DNA of 56,744 bases from an uncultured Hyphomicrobiales bacterium (GTDB lineage Bacteria > Pseudomonadota > Alphaproteobacteria > Rhizobiales > Beijerinckiaceae): NCBI GenBank assembly GCA_903931945.1, contig CAIZEI010000175.1, forward strand, positions 1 through 56,744, in the 5' to 3' direction. A program made the translations under genes and the position numbers. Positions 50,642 through 56,744 of the stretch are shown in pieces. Positions within the stretch are counted from its first letter, which is position 1. Each line of letters begins with the position of its first letter. The notes below the pieces were generated by a model, which saw only the letters and a list, made by a program, of their open reading frames with translations, did no database searches and was not told the origin of the DNA.

Positions 50642-50670
50642 TTGACGGTTTTGCACCGCTCCCGTATAGG
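50642..50670 (+). promoter_or_regulatory. Strong sigma-70-type promoter of rpmB
   Basis: TTGACG (50642-50647), a 17-bp spacer and TATAGG (50665-50670). Transcription would start near 50677, leaving a leader of about 145 nt before the rpmB ATG. Confidence 0.7.
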
Positions 50671-50777
50671 CTGCCGCTCTGACGGGCTGGAAAGTACGGG
50701 TTCGACCTATGCTGCGCGCGGGCCTCGCCTGGTTTTGGCGAAATCGCTAGGAAATTTGTATCCGGTATCTGGCCGGA

Positions 50778-50800
50778 ACTCCGCTCGTGGCGGGGTTTTT
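50778..50800 (+). terminator. Terminator-like hairpin in the rpmB leader (candidate attenuator)
   Basis: ACTCCGC (50778-50784) and GCGGGGT (50790-50796) form a 7-bp stem with a 5-nt loop followed by TTTTT (50796-50800). It ends only 21 nt before the rpmB start and lies downstream of the strong promoter, so read-through must be regulated or constitutive. It cannot simply be the terminator of the upstream gene, which ends 160 bp earlier. Confidence 0.6.
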
Positions 50801-50821
50801 GAATTTGAAAGGAAGCGTGTC

Positions 50822-51121
50822 ATGTCCCGCCGTTGCGAGCTGACCGGCAAGGCCGTGCAGGTTGGCAATCTTGTCAGCCATTCGAATATCAAGACCAAGA
50901 CCCGGTTCCTGCCCAATCTGTGCAGCGTGACCTTGATTTCCGACTCGCTCGGGCGTTCGATCAAGCTGCGCGTCGCGGCTGCGGCTATTCGCTCAGTCGA
51001 GCATCGTGGCGGCCTGGACGCTTTCCTGCTGAAAGCGCGCGACATCGAGCTGTCTCAGCACGCGCGCGAGCTGAAGCGTGAAATCGTCAAGAAGCGCGCC
51101 GAGAGCCCTGCGGCGGCCTGA
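50822..51121 (+). CDS. rpmB: 50S ribosomal protein L28
   Basis: 99 residues, [20 protein letters not shown] at the start, then the L28 core [30 protein letters not shown] with [17 protein letters not shown]. The alpha-type C-terminus is extended and basic ([15 protein letters not shown]). It binds near the E-site region of the large subunit. AAAGGAAG precedes the ATG. A longer in-frame extension runs across the promoter and leader and is not coding. Expression appears to be controlled by the leader at 50677-50821, and two hairpin terminators follow. Confidence 0.97.
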   Translation: MSRRCELTGKAVQVGNLVSHSNIKTKTRFLPNLCSVTLISDSLGRSIKLRVAAAAIRSVEHRGGLDAFLLKARDIELSQHARELKREIVKKRAESPAAA

Positions 51122-51149
51122 CGTATTGGCTCCGGTTTGAATGATTTCA

Positions 51150-51177
51150 GGGCGGCCCCGATGGGACCGCCCTTTTT
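51150..51177 (+). terminator. Rho-independent terminator of rpmB
   Basis: GGGCGGCCC, a CGAT loop, and GGGACCGCCC (one bulged A) followed by TTTTT at 51173-51177. A textbook intrinsic terminator 29 bp after the rpmB stop. Confidence 0.85.
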
Positions 51178-51191
51178 GACATTGTAAAAGC

Positions 51192-51225
51192 ATCCGGGCG
51201 CAGTTCCCACTGCTCCCGGATTTTT
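51192..51225. terminator. Bidirectional terminator between rpmB and the convergent phosphoesterase gene
   Basis: ATCCGGG (51192-51198) pairs with CCCGGAT (51215-51221), with an inner GCAGT/ACTGC pairing across a G-A mismatch. TTTTT follows on the plus strand and a shorter T-run on the minus strand. It lies 5 bp from the end of the convergent gene. Confidence 0.72.
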
Positions 51226-51229
51226 CAAT

Positions 51230-52597
51230 TCATTTCCCGAGATCAAGCGCATTTGTAAGGTCTGCCACGCCAGCGTCGCGCGAACCCAGGGGCTCCAGAC
51301 CATAACGCGTCTCGATCAGCTTCAGAATGGAGGTCGTGTCATATTGGGTATGATCAATAAAGCCTTTTTTGGCGAACGGCGAAATGATTAAAGTGGGGAC
51401 ACGCACGCCAGGACCCCATTTGTCGACCTTCGGCGGCGCGACATGGTCCCACATACCGCCATTCTCGTCGTAGGTGACGATGATGACAGAGTCCTTCCAG
51501 ATCGGGCTTTTCTCAATCATCCGGATAAGGTCAGCTGTGTGATGTTCGCCTGAAGCAACGCTGGCGTATCCAGGGTGTTCGTTATCCTCGCCGACAGGCT
51601 TGAAGAAGGTCACCGGCGGCAATTCGCCCTTTTCGATCCCTTCGACCAGATCGAGTTCGTCTTTCAGATGCGCCTTGGCGCCCGGCGTGCCCAGCGCCGT
51701 GTCTTTGAACATGGCGAAGACCTGATGGTGGAACTGAAAATCAGGATCGGGTTTGCCTGCCACTGCGTCATCCCAACCGCCCGAGTACCAGGCCCAGTTG
51801 ACATTCTTCTCGTTCAGGCGATCACCGATGTTCGGCATCTCCTGAACGGGCAAAAGGCGTTTGGGGTCCGTGATGCTGGCGGCGTGCGGACCATTGAGCG
51901 GCTGCGCGGTGTTCACCGCATAGCCGTCCGGCGTAATCGCGCCGTCCTTTGTGATGATGCCCTTGTCGTCGACCTGGGCAATCAGATCGACCGGCGCATC
52001 GGGCCATTTGGGCGCGCAGGCGCAGACAAGATAGAAATGATTCAGGAATGAGCCGCCAAAGGCTGCGTGAAAGAAGTTATCCGCCAGCACATATTTCCTG
52101 GCGTAGTCCCACATCGGAGCTTTCGAGGCGTCGTAATAACCCATGACCAGAGAGCTGGCGTCGGACCAGGCGACGAACTTGTCCATCTTGCCGCCATCGA
52201 TCTGATACTGCTCCTGGTAGAAGCGATGCCAGGCGTCGCCCGTAACCTGATTCAGTCCAGCATAGGCATCGGCGCGATAGGGTCCATTCGGCAGATTTGT
52301 GGGGAAGCGACTGTCAGGCGCGAATTTGACATTGCTGTTCAGCACCGGCGGCAGCGTGTCATAGGGCTTGCCATCCTTGTCGACCTGTTTGGCGGCGTCG
52401 CCGGCGTTGGCGATCCCGTTGGCGCCGGGGAACATCCCATAGAGATGGTCGAAGCCGCGATTTTCCAGATAAATCACGATGATGTGGTTGATCTTGTCGA
52501 GGCCGGGGACCGGTTTGGGCGCCTCGGCGCGCGCCGCGCCGGAGAGGAATGTTGCGGCGAGACAGACCGCAGCGAAGGCGGGGTGAAAATATCTCAT
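51230..52597 (-). CDS. Exported phosphoesterase-family protein (phospholipase C/acid phosphatase type)
   Basis: 455 residues with signal peptide MRYFHPAFAAVCLAATFLSGAARA. The family signature ENRGFDHLYGMFPGANG lies near residue 50, corresponding to the ENxSFDH block of phospholipase C and AcpA-type acid phosphatases, and the metal-binding VIIVTYDENGGMWDHV with HVAPP lies near 380. It should hydrolyse phosphate esters in the periplasm; substrate unknown. The start was moved to the ATG with GGAG at 8 nt, removing 66 upstream residues that bury the signal peptide. No Pho box was recognised upstream. Convergent with rpmB and divergent from cysS. Confidence 0.87.
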   Translation of the reverse strand: MRYFHPAFAAVCLAATFLSGAARAEAPKPVPGLDKINHIIVIYLENRGFDHLYGMFPGANGIANAGDAAKQVDKDGKPYDTLPPVLNSNVKFAPDSRFPTNLPNGPYRADAYAGLNQVTGDAWHRFYQEQYQIDGGKMDKFVAWSDASSLVMGYYDASKAPMWDYARKYVLADNFFHAAFGGSFLNHFYLVCACAPKWPDAPVDLIAQVDDKGIITKDGAITPDGYAVNTAQPLNGPHAASITDPKRLLPVQEMPNIGDRLNEKNVNWAWYSGGWDDAVAGKPDPDFQFHHQVFAMFKDTALGTPGAKAHLKDELDLVEGIEKGELPPVTFFKPVGEDNEHPGYASVASGEHHTADLIRMIEKSPIWKDSVIIVTYDENGGMWDHVAPPKVDKWGPGVRVPTLIISPFAKKGFIDHTQYDTTSILKLIETRYGLEPLGSRDAGVADLTNALDLGK

Positions 52598-52879
52598 TAT
52601 GGAAGCTCCAACCAGGAAAGGGCCGGCAATGCCTAGACCCTGTTTGTGATGTTTTTGTTGCATTTTAATGACAACTTCTTCGGCCTTCTTTAACAGGGGC
52701 TGTCGCGCATGTCGCTCTGGTAAACTTGACGTGGCTGCACGCCTGCCCCATTGTGACGGGATGACGCGTTGCTCCAGTATTCGCCGGACCATCATTATCA
52801 GCTAGCCCAGCGCTGGCCGGAGCCGTCTTGTCCTGAAAACTTCAGTCGACGCCCCGGGCCAGCAAGGCTTGAGGGACCC

Positions 52880-54280
52880 ATGCCAAATCTACGGCTCTAC
52901 AATACGCTGACGCGCACAAAGCAGGACTTCGCGCCCATCGATCCAGCGAACGTCCGCGTGTATGTCTGCGGACCGACGGTCTATGACTTTGCCCATATCG
53001 GCAACGCCCGTCCGGTCATCGTCTTTGACGTGCTGTACCGGCTGCTGCGGCACTTATACGGGCCGGCCCACGTCAAATATGTCCGCAATATCACCGATGT
53101 CGATGACAAGATCAACGCTCGGGCGGCCCGGGATTTTCCAGGAACGCCGCTGAACGAAGCCATCCGCCGGGTTACCGAAACCACCGCCAACCAGTTCATG
53201 GCCGATGTGAAGGCCTTGGGCTGTCTCGAACCGGATGTGCAGCCTCGTGCGACTGACAACATCCGGGAAATGATCGCAATCATCGAAACGCTGATCGCCA
53301 GGGGACATGCCTATGTCGCCGCCGGCGAAGTTCTCTTCGAGGTCGGCACAATGCCCGACTATGGGGCTTTGTCGCGCCGCGCGCAGGAAGATCAGAAGGC
53401 GGGCGCGCGCATTGCTGTGGAAGCGCACAAGCGCAACCCTTCGGACTTCGTGTTGTGGAAATTGTCGAGCGCGGATGAGCCGGGCTGGAAAAGCCCATGG
53501 GGCCTTGGGCGTCCCGGCTGGCATATCGAATGCTCGGCGATGAGCAACCGCTATCTGGGAGAGACCTTCGACATTCATGGCGGCGGGCTCGACCTGATTT
53601 TCCCGCATCACGAAAACGAAATCGCGCAATCGCGTTGCGCCTTTGGCCATGACATGATGGCGAATGTCTGGATGCACAACGGATTTCTGCAGGTGGAGGG
53701 CGAGAAAATGTCCAAGAGCCTGGGGAATTTCGTGACGATTCATGAGTTGCTGACGGGGTGGAAGGGTTACGCATGGCCTGGTTCGGTAATTCGATTTGCA
53801 ATGCTGCAATCGCACTATCGGCAGCCAATTGATTGGACATTGACTCGTCTTGAGGAGGCTGCCGCTAAACTATCTGCATTTCGGCAATGGACGCAGGGAT
53901 CTCCTTCGAGCGAGCCCTCGCCAGCAATGATTGAAGCCCTTTCGGATGATTTAAACACGCCTGAAGCTATTGCGGAAATCAATCGCCTGTTCGAAATGTT
54001 GCGGCGTGGTGGTCCTGACGCAGGAATAGCTGGTATGCTTAAGGCGAGTTGCGAATTCCTTGGGTTGCACTTGGCCGAAGTAAATTTGAATCAAATGCTA
54101 CGTGCGTCGCGTAACGATCTCGATGAAGCCAAGATTGCGGCCCTCATCTCCGCCCGCATCGCCGCCCGGCAACACAAAAACTGGGCGGAATCCGACCGCA
54201 TCCGCGATGAACTCCTCGCGATGGGAATCCAGATCAAGGACAACAAGGACGGAACGACGACGTGGGAGGTGAAGCGATGA
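52880..54280 (+). CDS. cysS: Cysteinyl-tRNA synthetase
   Basis: 466 residues. C30 (zinc ligand, VCGPTVYD), the HIGH motif HIGN at 39-42, zinc-site elements WHIECSAMS and HHENEIAQS, and KMSKS at 276-280 ([12 protein letters not shown]) are all present. It charges tRNA-Cys. GAGGG stands 4 nt before the ATG. The stretch 53725-54120, encoding the C-terminal part of the anticodon-side helical domain, is visibly richer in A+T (about 50% GC against about 60% around it) and uses codons such as TTA, CTA and GGT that are rare in neighbours. A weak promoter-like pair TTGCTC/CATTAT lies at 52769-52798. Confidence 0.96.
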   Translation: MPNLRLYNTLTRTKQDFAPIDPANVRVYVCGPTVYDFAHIGNARPVIVFDVLYRLLRHLYGPAHVKYVRNITDVDDKINARAARDFPGTPLNEAIRRVTETTANQFMADVKALGCLEPDVQPRATDNIREMIAIIETLIARGHAYVAAGEVLFEVGTMPDYGALSRRAQEDQKAGARIAVEAHKRNPSDFVLWKLSSADEPGWKSPWGLGRPGWHIECSAMSNRYLGETFDIHGGGLDLIFPHHENEIAQSRCAFGHDMMANVWMHNGFLQVEGEKMSKSLGNFVTIHELLTGWKGYAWPGSVIRFAMLQSHYRQPIDWTLTRLEEAAAKLSAFRQWTQGSPSSEPSPAMIEALSDDLNTPEAIAEINRLFEMLRRGGPDAGIAGMLKASCEFLGLHLAEVNLNQMLRASRNDLDEAKIAALISARIAARQHKNWAESDRIRDELLAMGIQIKDNKDGTTTWEVKR

Positions 54281-54311
54281 CGCCTTTCACTATCTCAATG
54301 AGCGCGCGCCA

Positions 54312-54468
54312 ACCCTCTCCCAGAGGCAGAGGGGCCCGCCGGAGGCGGGGGGTGAGGGGTTTCGCTCACGTCGATTATTTTAATCCGCTGCCCGGATTCG
54401 CACTCCCACGCACATTCAACCCCCTCACCCGGCCCCTCCGGGGTCACCCTCTCCCTCTGGGAGAGGGT
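54312..54468. repeat. Pair of 48-bp inverted repeats in the cysS-GNAT gap
   Basis: Arm 1 (54312-54359, starting accctctcccagaggc) and arm 2 (54421-54468) are inverted copies of about 80% identity by eye, separated by 61 bp of A+T-richer DNA. Each arm contains its own smaller palindromes (CCTCTCCC...GGGAGAGG). This is the look of dispersed REP/BIME-like elements of GC-rich proteobacteria. No gene is seen in 54281-54518. Confidence 0.7.
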
Positions 54469-54518
54469 TTACCAGCTTTGTTCTTGAATGCCCCGACCTC
54501 TTTTGGTGGGGGCCGCCC

Positions 54519-55025
54519 ATGACCGCCCTCCGCCCCTTCCTCCCCGCCGACACAGCGATACTTGCCGATATTTTCTGCGCCGCGATCGAGGTTCTGACAC
54601 AGGAAGATTACAGCGATGGCCAACGCGCGGCATGGATGGCGGTGTCCGACGACATCGAAACGTTTCGCAAGCGGCTCGCAGGCGCGCTGACGCTGGTAGC
54701 GCTGGTTGACGGACAACCTGCAGGCTTTGCGTCGCTGAAAGGCGCCGATTGCATCGATATGCTCTATGTTCACCCCGACCATATCCGGGCGGGCGTCGCC
54801 ACAACGCTGATCGATGCGCTGGAAAAACTCGCCATGGCGCGTGGCGCGACATCGCTGAGCGCCGATGCAAGCGATACAGCCAAGCCCTTTTTCGCCAGGC
54901 GCGGTTACATTGGCCGCTCGCGAAATGTCATACCGCTTGGCGATGAATGGCTCGCCAATACGACAATGGTCAAAGCAGTCGCCGAATCGGTCGATTTGCA
55001 AAATTTGCCGAAAGTTCTGCATTGA
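54519..55025 (+). CDS. GNAT-family N-acetyltransferase
   Basis: 168 residues. The N-terminal LRPFLPADTAILADIFCAAI and the acetyl-CoA-binding motif A, IDMLYVHPDHIRAGVATTLIDAL around residues 78-100, define the GNAT fold, followed by FFARRGYIGRSRN. GNATs acetylate small molecules or protein N-termini; the substrate is unknown. It has GGGGG upstream of the ATG and lies 31 bp from cimA, so they may be co-transcribed, with the inverted-repeat element separating them from cysS. Confidence 0.9.
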   Translation: MTALRPFLPADTAILADIFCAAIEVLTQEDYSDGQRAAWMAVSDDIETFRKRLAGALTLVALVDGQPAGFASLKGADCIDMLYVHPDHIRAGVATTLIDALEKLAMARGATSLSADASDTAKPFFARRGYIGRSRNVIPLGDEWLANTTMVKAVAESVDLQNLPKVLH

Positions 55026-55056
55026 AAACGGCGCTGCGCCAGAAAATGGGACCGCA

Positions 55057-56649
55057 ATGATGCGCGAACGCCTCACCCTGTTTGACACGACGCTGCGCGA
55101 TGGCGCGCAGACGACTGGCGTCGATTTTTCGCTCGACGACAAACGCAATATCGCTCGACTGCTCGATGAGCTTGGCGTCGATTATGTTGAGGGCGGCTAT
55201 CCCGGCGCCAATCCGCTCGACACGGAGTTTTTTTCGAAGAAGCGCACACAATCAGCCCGTTTTGCCGCTTTTGGCATGACCAAGAAGGCTGGCCGCTCAG
55301 CCGAAAACGATCCGGGAATCGCCGGCTTGATGGCGGCTAAAGCCGATACAATCGTTTTTGTCGCAAAGACCTGGGATTATCACGTCCATGTCGCGCTCGG
55401 CTGCACGCTCGACGAAAATCTCGAGTCGATTTCCGATTCAATTTCCTACGTGTGCAAGAATGGCCGCGAGGTCATCCTCGATTGCGAGCATTTTTTCGAC
55501 GGCTACAAAGCCAATCCTGATTACGCCCTGCAATGCGCCCGCGCAGCGCTGGCCGCCGGCGCGCGCTGGATCGTGTTATGCGACACCAATGGCGGAACGC
55601 TGCCGCACGAAGTCGAGCACATCGTCCGCGAGGTTGCGCAACACATACCCGGCGATCGTCTCGGCATTCATGCGCATAACGATACTGAAAATGCTGTCGC
55701 CAATTCATTGGCGGCAGTGCGCGCCGGCGCGCGGCATATTCAGGGCACGTTGAACGGACTTGGCGAGCGCTGTGGCAACGCCAATCTGATTTCGCTGATT
55801 CCGACGCTTCTTCTGAAGGCTGAATACGCCGGGCGTTTTGAAACGGGAATTGCTCCCGACCGCCTCGCGGGCATCACAAAAATCAGCCACACGCTGGATG
55901 AACTCCTGAACCGGCCTCCCGATCGCCACGCGCCCTATGTTGGCGCATCGGCGTTTGCGACCAAGGCAGGCATTCATGCGTCCGCTGTGGTCAAGGACCC
56001 ACGCACATATGAGCATGTGACGCCTGAAAGCGTGGGAAATACACGCCGGGTCCTCGTTTCCGATCAGGCGGGAAAGTCCAACATTCTGGCTGAACTCGAC
56101 CGACTCGGAGTCCGGATACAAAAAGACGATCCACGGGTTGGCCGCATTCTCGATGAAATCAAGGAAAAGGAAGCCCTCGGCTACGCCTATGAAGGGGCGG
56201 ACGCCTCATTCGAATTGCTGGCGCGCCGCGCGCTGGGTGAAGTTCCGGATTATTTCGATGTGCGGCGCTTCAGTGTCAGCGTGCATCACCGGCCGGATGC
56301 TTCCGGTCGACTGGTCAGCATGTCGGAAGCCATCGTGAAGGTGAGCGTCGATGGCGAAGTTATGATTTCTGCGGCCGAAGGCAACGGACCCGTCAATGCG
56401 CTCGACCTCGCCTTGCGCAAGGACCTCGGCAAGTATCAAAAATTCATCGCGAACATGGAATTGCTCGATTACCGCGTTCGCGTGTTTCAGGGCGGCACCG
56501 ACGCGGTTACCCGCGTTCTGATTGAATTTGGCGATGGCGTTGAAGATTCCTGGTCGACTGTCGGCGTGTCGGCCAATATCATCGACGCTTCATTTCAGGC
56601 CCTGACCGACGCCATTGTCTACCGGCTCTATAAAGCGGGCGCGCGTTAA
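55057..56649 (+). CDS. cimA: (R)-citramalate synthase
   Basis: 530 residues. The HMGL-like barrel opens with LTLFDTTLRDGAQTTGVDFS, whose DTTLRDG binds metal and substrate. ILDCEHFFDGYKANP and CDTNGGTLP match the CimA subgroup, HAHNDTENAVANS carries metal-binding histidines, and NGLGERCGNANL is a family hallmark. A C-terminal LeuA-dimer regulatory domain (residues ~390-530) is complete. It condenses acetyl-CoA with pyruvate to citramalate, giving 2-oxobutyrate for isoleucine without threonine. Two adjacent ATGs exist (55057 and 55060); the upstream frame reaching into the GNAT gene is not coding. Confidence 0.94.
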   Translation: MMRERLTLFDTTLRDGAQTTGVDFSLDDKRNIARLLDELGVDYVEGGYPGANPLDTEFFSKKRTQSARFAAFGMTKKAGRSAENDPGIAGLMAAKADTIVFVAKTWDYHVHVALGCTLDENLESISDSISYVCKNGREVILDCEHFFDGYKANPDYALQCARAALAAGARWIVLCDTNGGTLPHEVEHIVREVAQHIPGDRLGIHAHNDTENAVANSLAAVRAGARHIQGTLNGLGERCGNANLISLIPTLLLKAEYAGRFETGIAPDRLAGITKISHTLDELLNRPPDRHAPYVGASAFATKAGIHASAVVKDPRTYEHVTPESVGNTRRVLVSDQAGKSNILAELDRLGVRIQKDDPRVGRILDEIKEKEALGYAYEGADASFELLARRALGEVPDYFDVRRFSVSVHHRPDASGRLVSMSEAIVKVSVDGEVMISAAEGNGPVNALDLALRKDLGKYQKFIANMELLDYRVRVFQGGTDAVTRVLIEFGDGVEDSWSTVGVSANIIDASFQALTDAIVYRLYKAGAR

Positions 56650-56675
56650 ACGCGTCTTTGCGAAACCGGGTCGGG

Positions 56676-56744
56676 TTAGCTGTCGCTTGACGGACCACAC
56701 CAGCCCGGCAGATAGCCGGCATCCTTCGAACGCGCAAATGCAAG
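56676..56744 (-). CDS. Possible C-terminal end of a gene running in from the right edge
   Basis: On the minus strand the last 69 bp read LAFARSKDAGYLPGWCGPSS plus DS and a TAA. The composition looks protein-like, and a gene convergent with cimA would be natural here, but 22 codons are too few to recognise a family or exclude chance. Confidence 0.3.
   Translation of the reverse strand, partial: LAFARSKDAGYLPGWCGPSSDS

Noticed and set aside
52598-52879. Pho box or riboswitch (T-box) before cysS or the phosphoesterase gene
   Set aside because: No CTGTCAT-type direct repeat was seen, and T-box elements are not expected in this lineage. Only a weak promoter-like pair was found.
1-56744. CRISPR arrays, tRNA genes, insertion sequences, phage integrase or attachment sites
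   Set aside because: No regularly spaced repeats, cloverleaf sequences, transposase motifs or flanking direct repeats were recognised on reading both strands.

Overview
The window reads as the chromosome of a GC-rich alphaproteobacterium of the Hyphomicrobiales (Rhizobiales) type. The evidence is gcrA, a circularly permuted two-piece tmRNA gene with an alpha-type tag (ANDNYAPEALAA), an alpha-type SspB, an ffs-dnaX-ybaB-recR cluster, a chorismate mutase-hisC-tyrosine-branch dehydrogenase cluster, and a cut NdvA/ChvA-like glucan exporter gene at the left edge. Genus cannot be read from the sequence. No tRNA, rRNA, CRISPR array, transposase or integrase was seen.

Layout. 1-1224: C-terminally truncated NdvA-like ABC exporter. 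1.3-13.4 kb: accessory catabolic block with an enolase-superfamily enzyme, a divergent racemase/orphan TctC-type binding protein/racemase operon, a ThDP enzyme, an exported carboxymuconolactone-decarboxylase-like protein, a large exported cytochrome c/propeller protein, a maleate-isomerase-like racemase and a flavin monooxygenase. 13.4-17.6 kb: housekeeping genes (ruvA without ruvC/ruvB, permuted tmRNA, sspB) and two envelope proteins of unknown function. 17.8-24.1 kb: three tandem SsuA/THI5-like binding proteins, then a TauD-type dioxygenase and a large exported alpha/beta hydrolase. 24.1-26.2 kb: a three-gene nitrile hydratase/thiocyanate hydrolase-like operon (beta-N, beta-C, alpha) plus an SDR, facing an Fe(III)-type binding protein across an intergenic region with twin palindromic boxes. 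27.4-31.6 kb: another orphan TctC-type protein, gcrA with five GANTC sites upstream, and a translationally coupled D-2-hydroxyacid dehydrogenase/M24-like pair. 31.6-36.6 kb: recR, ybaB, dnaX, ffs, nudC and a TetR regulator. 36.7-41.3 kb: HdeD, a fourth TctC-type protein, a KAP-type membrane NTPase and a class II aldolase. 41.5-56.6 kb: aromatic amino acid genes, a DUF2125 protein, ChaC, PlsC, FtsE/FtsX, a short DUF3426 protein, a small cytochrome c, rpmB with an attenuator-like leader, a phosphoesterase, cysS, a GNAT and cimA.

How it fits together. The most unusual theme is eight periplasmic substrate-binding proteins of three families without one permease or ATPase gene beside them. They are interleaved with oxidoreductases, racemase-fold enzymes, hydrolases and hydratases. 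This suggests several small 'binding protein + enzyme' modules for scavenging unidentified organic acids, nitriles/thiocyanate or sulfonate-like compounds, sharing permeases encoded elsewhere. The housekeeping modules between them are mostly conventional. Exceptions are ruvA, which has lost its usual partners, tmRNA lying about 2 kb from the adaptor that recognises its tag, and rpmB, which appears to have a promoter-leader-terminator regulatory unit.

Start sites were re-chosen wherever an internal start had a clear Shine-Dalgarno sequence and, for exported proteins, restored a normal signal peptide. The only stretch above 300 bp without a gene is 29059-29453, which holds the GANTC cluster. 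Family assignments come from motif recognition by eye; no database search was possible.
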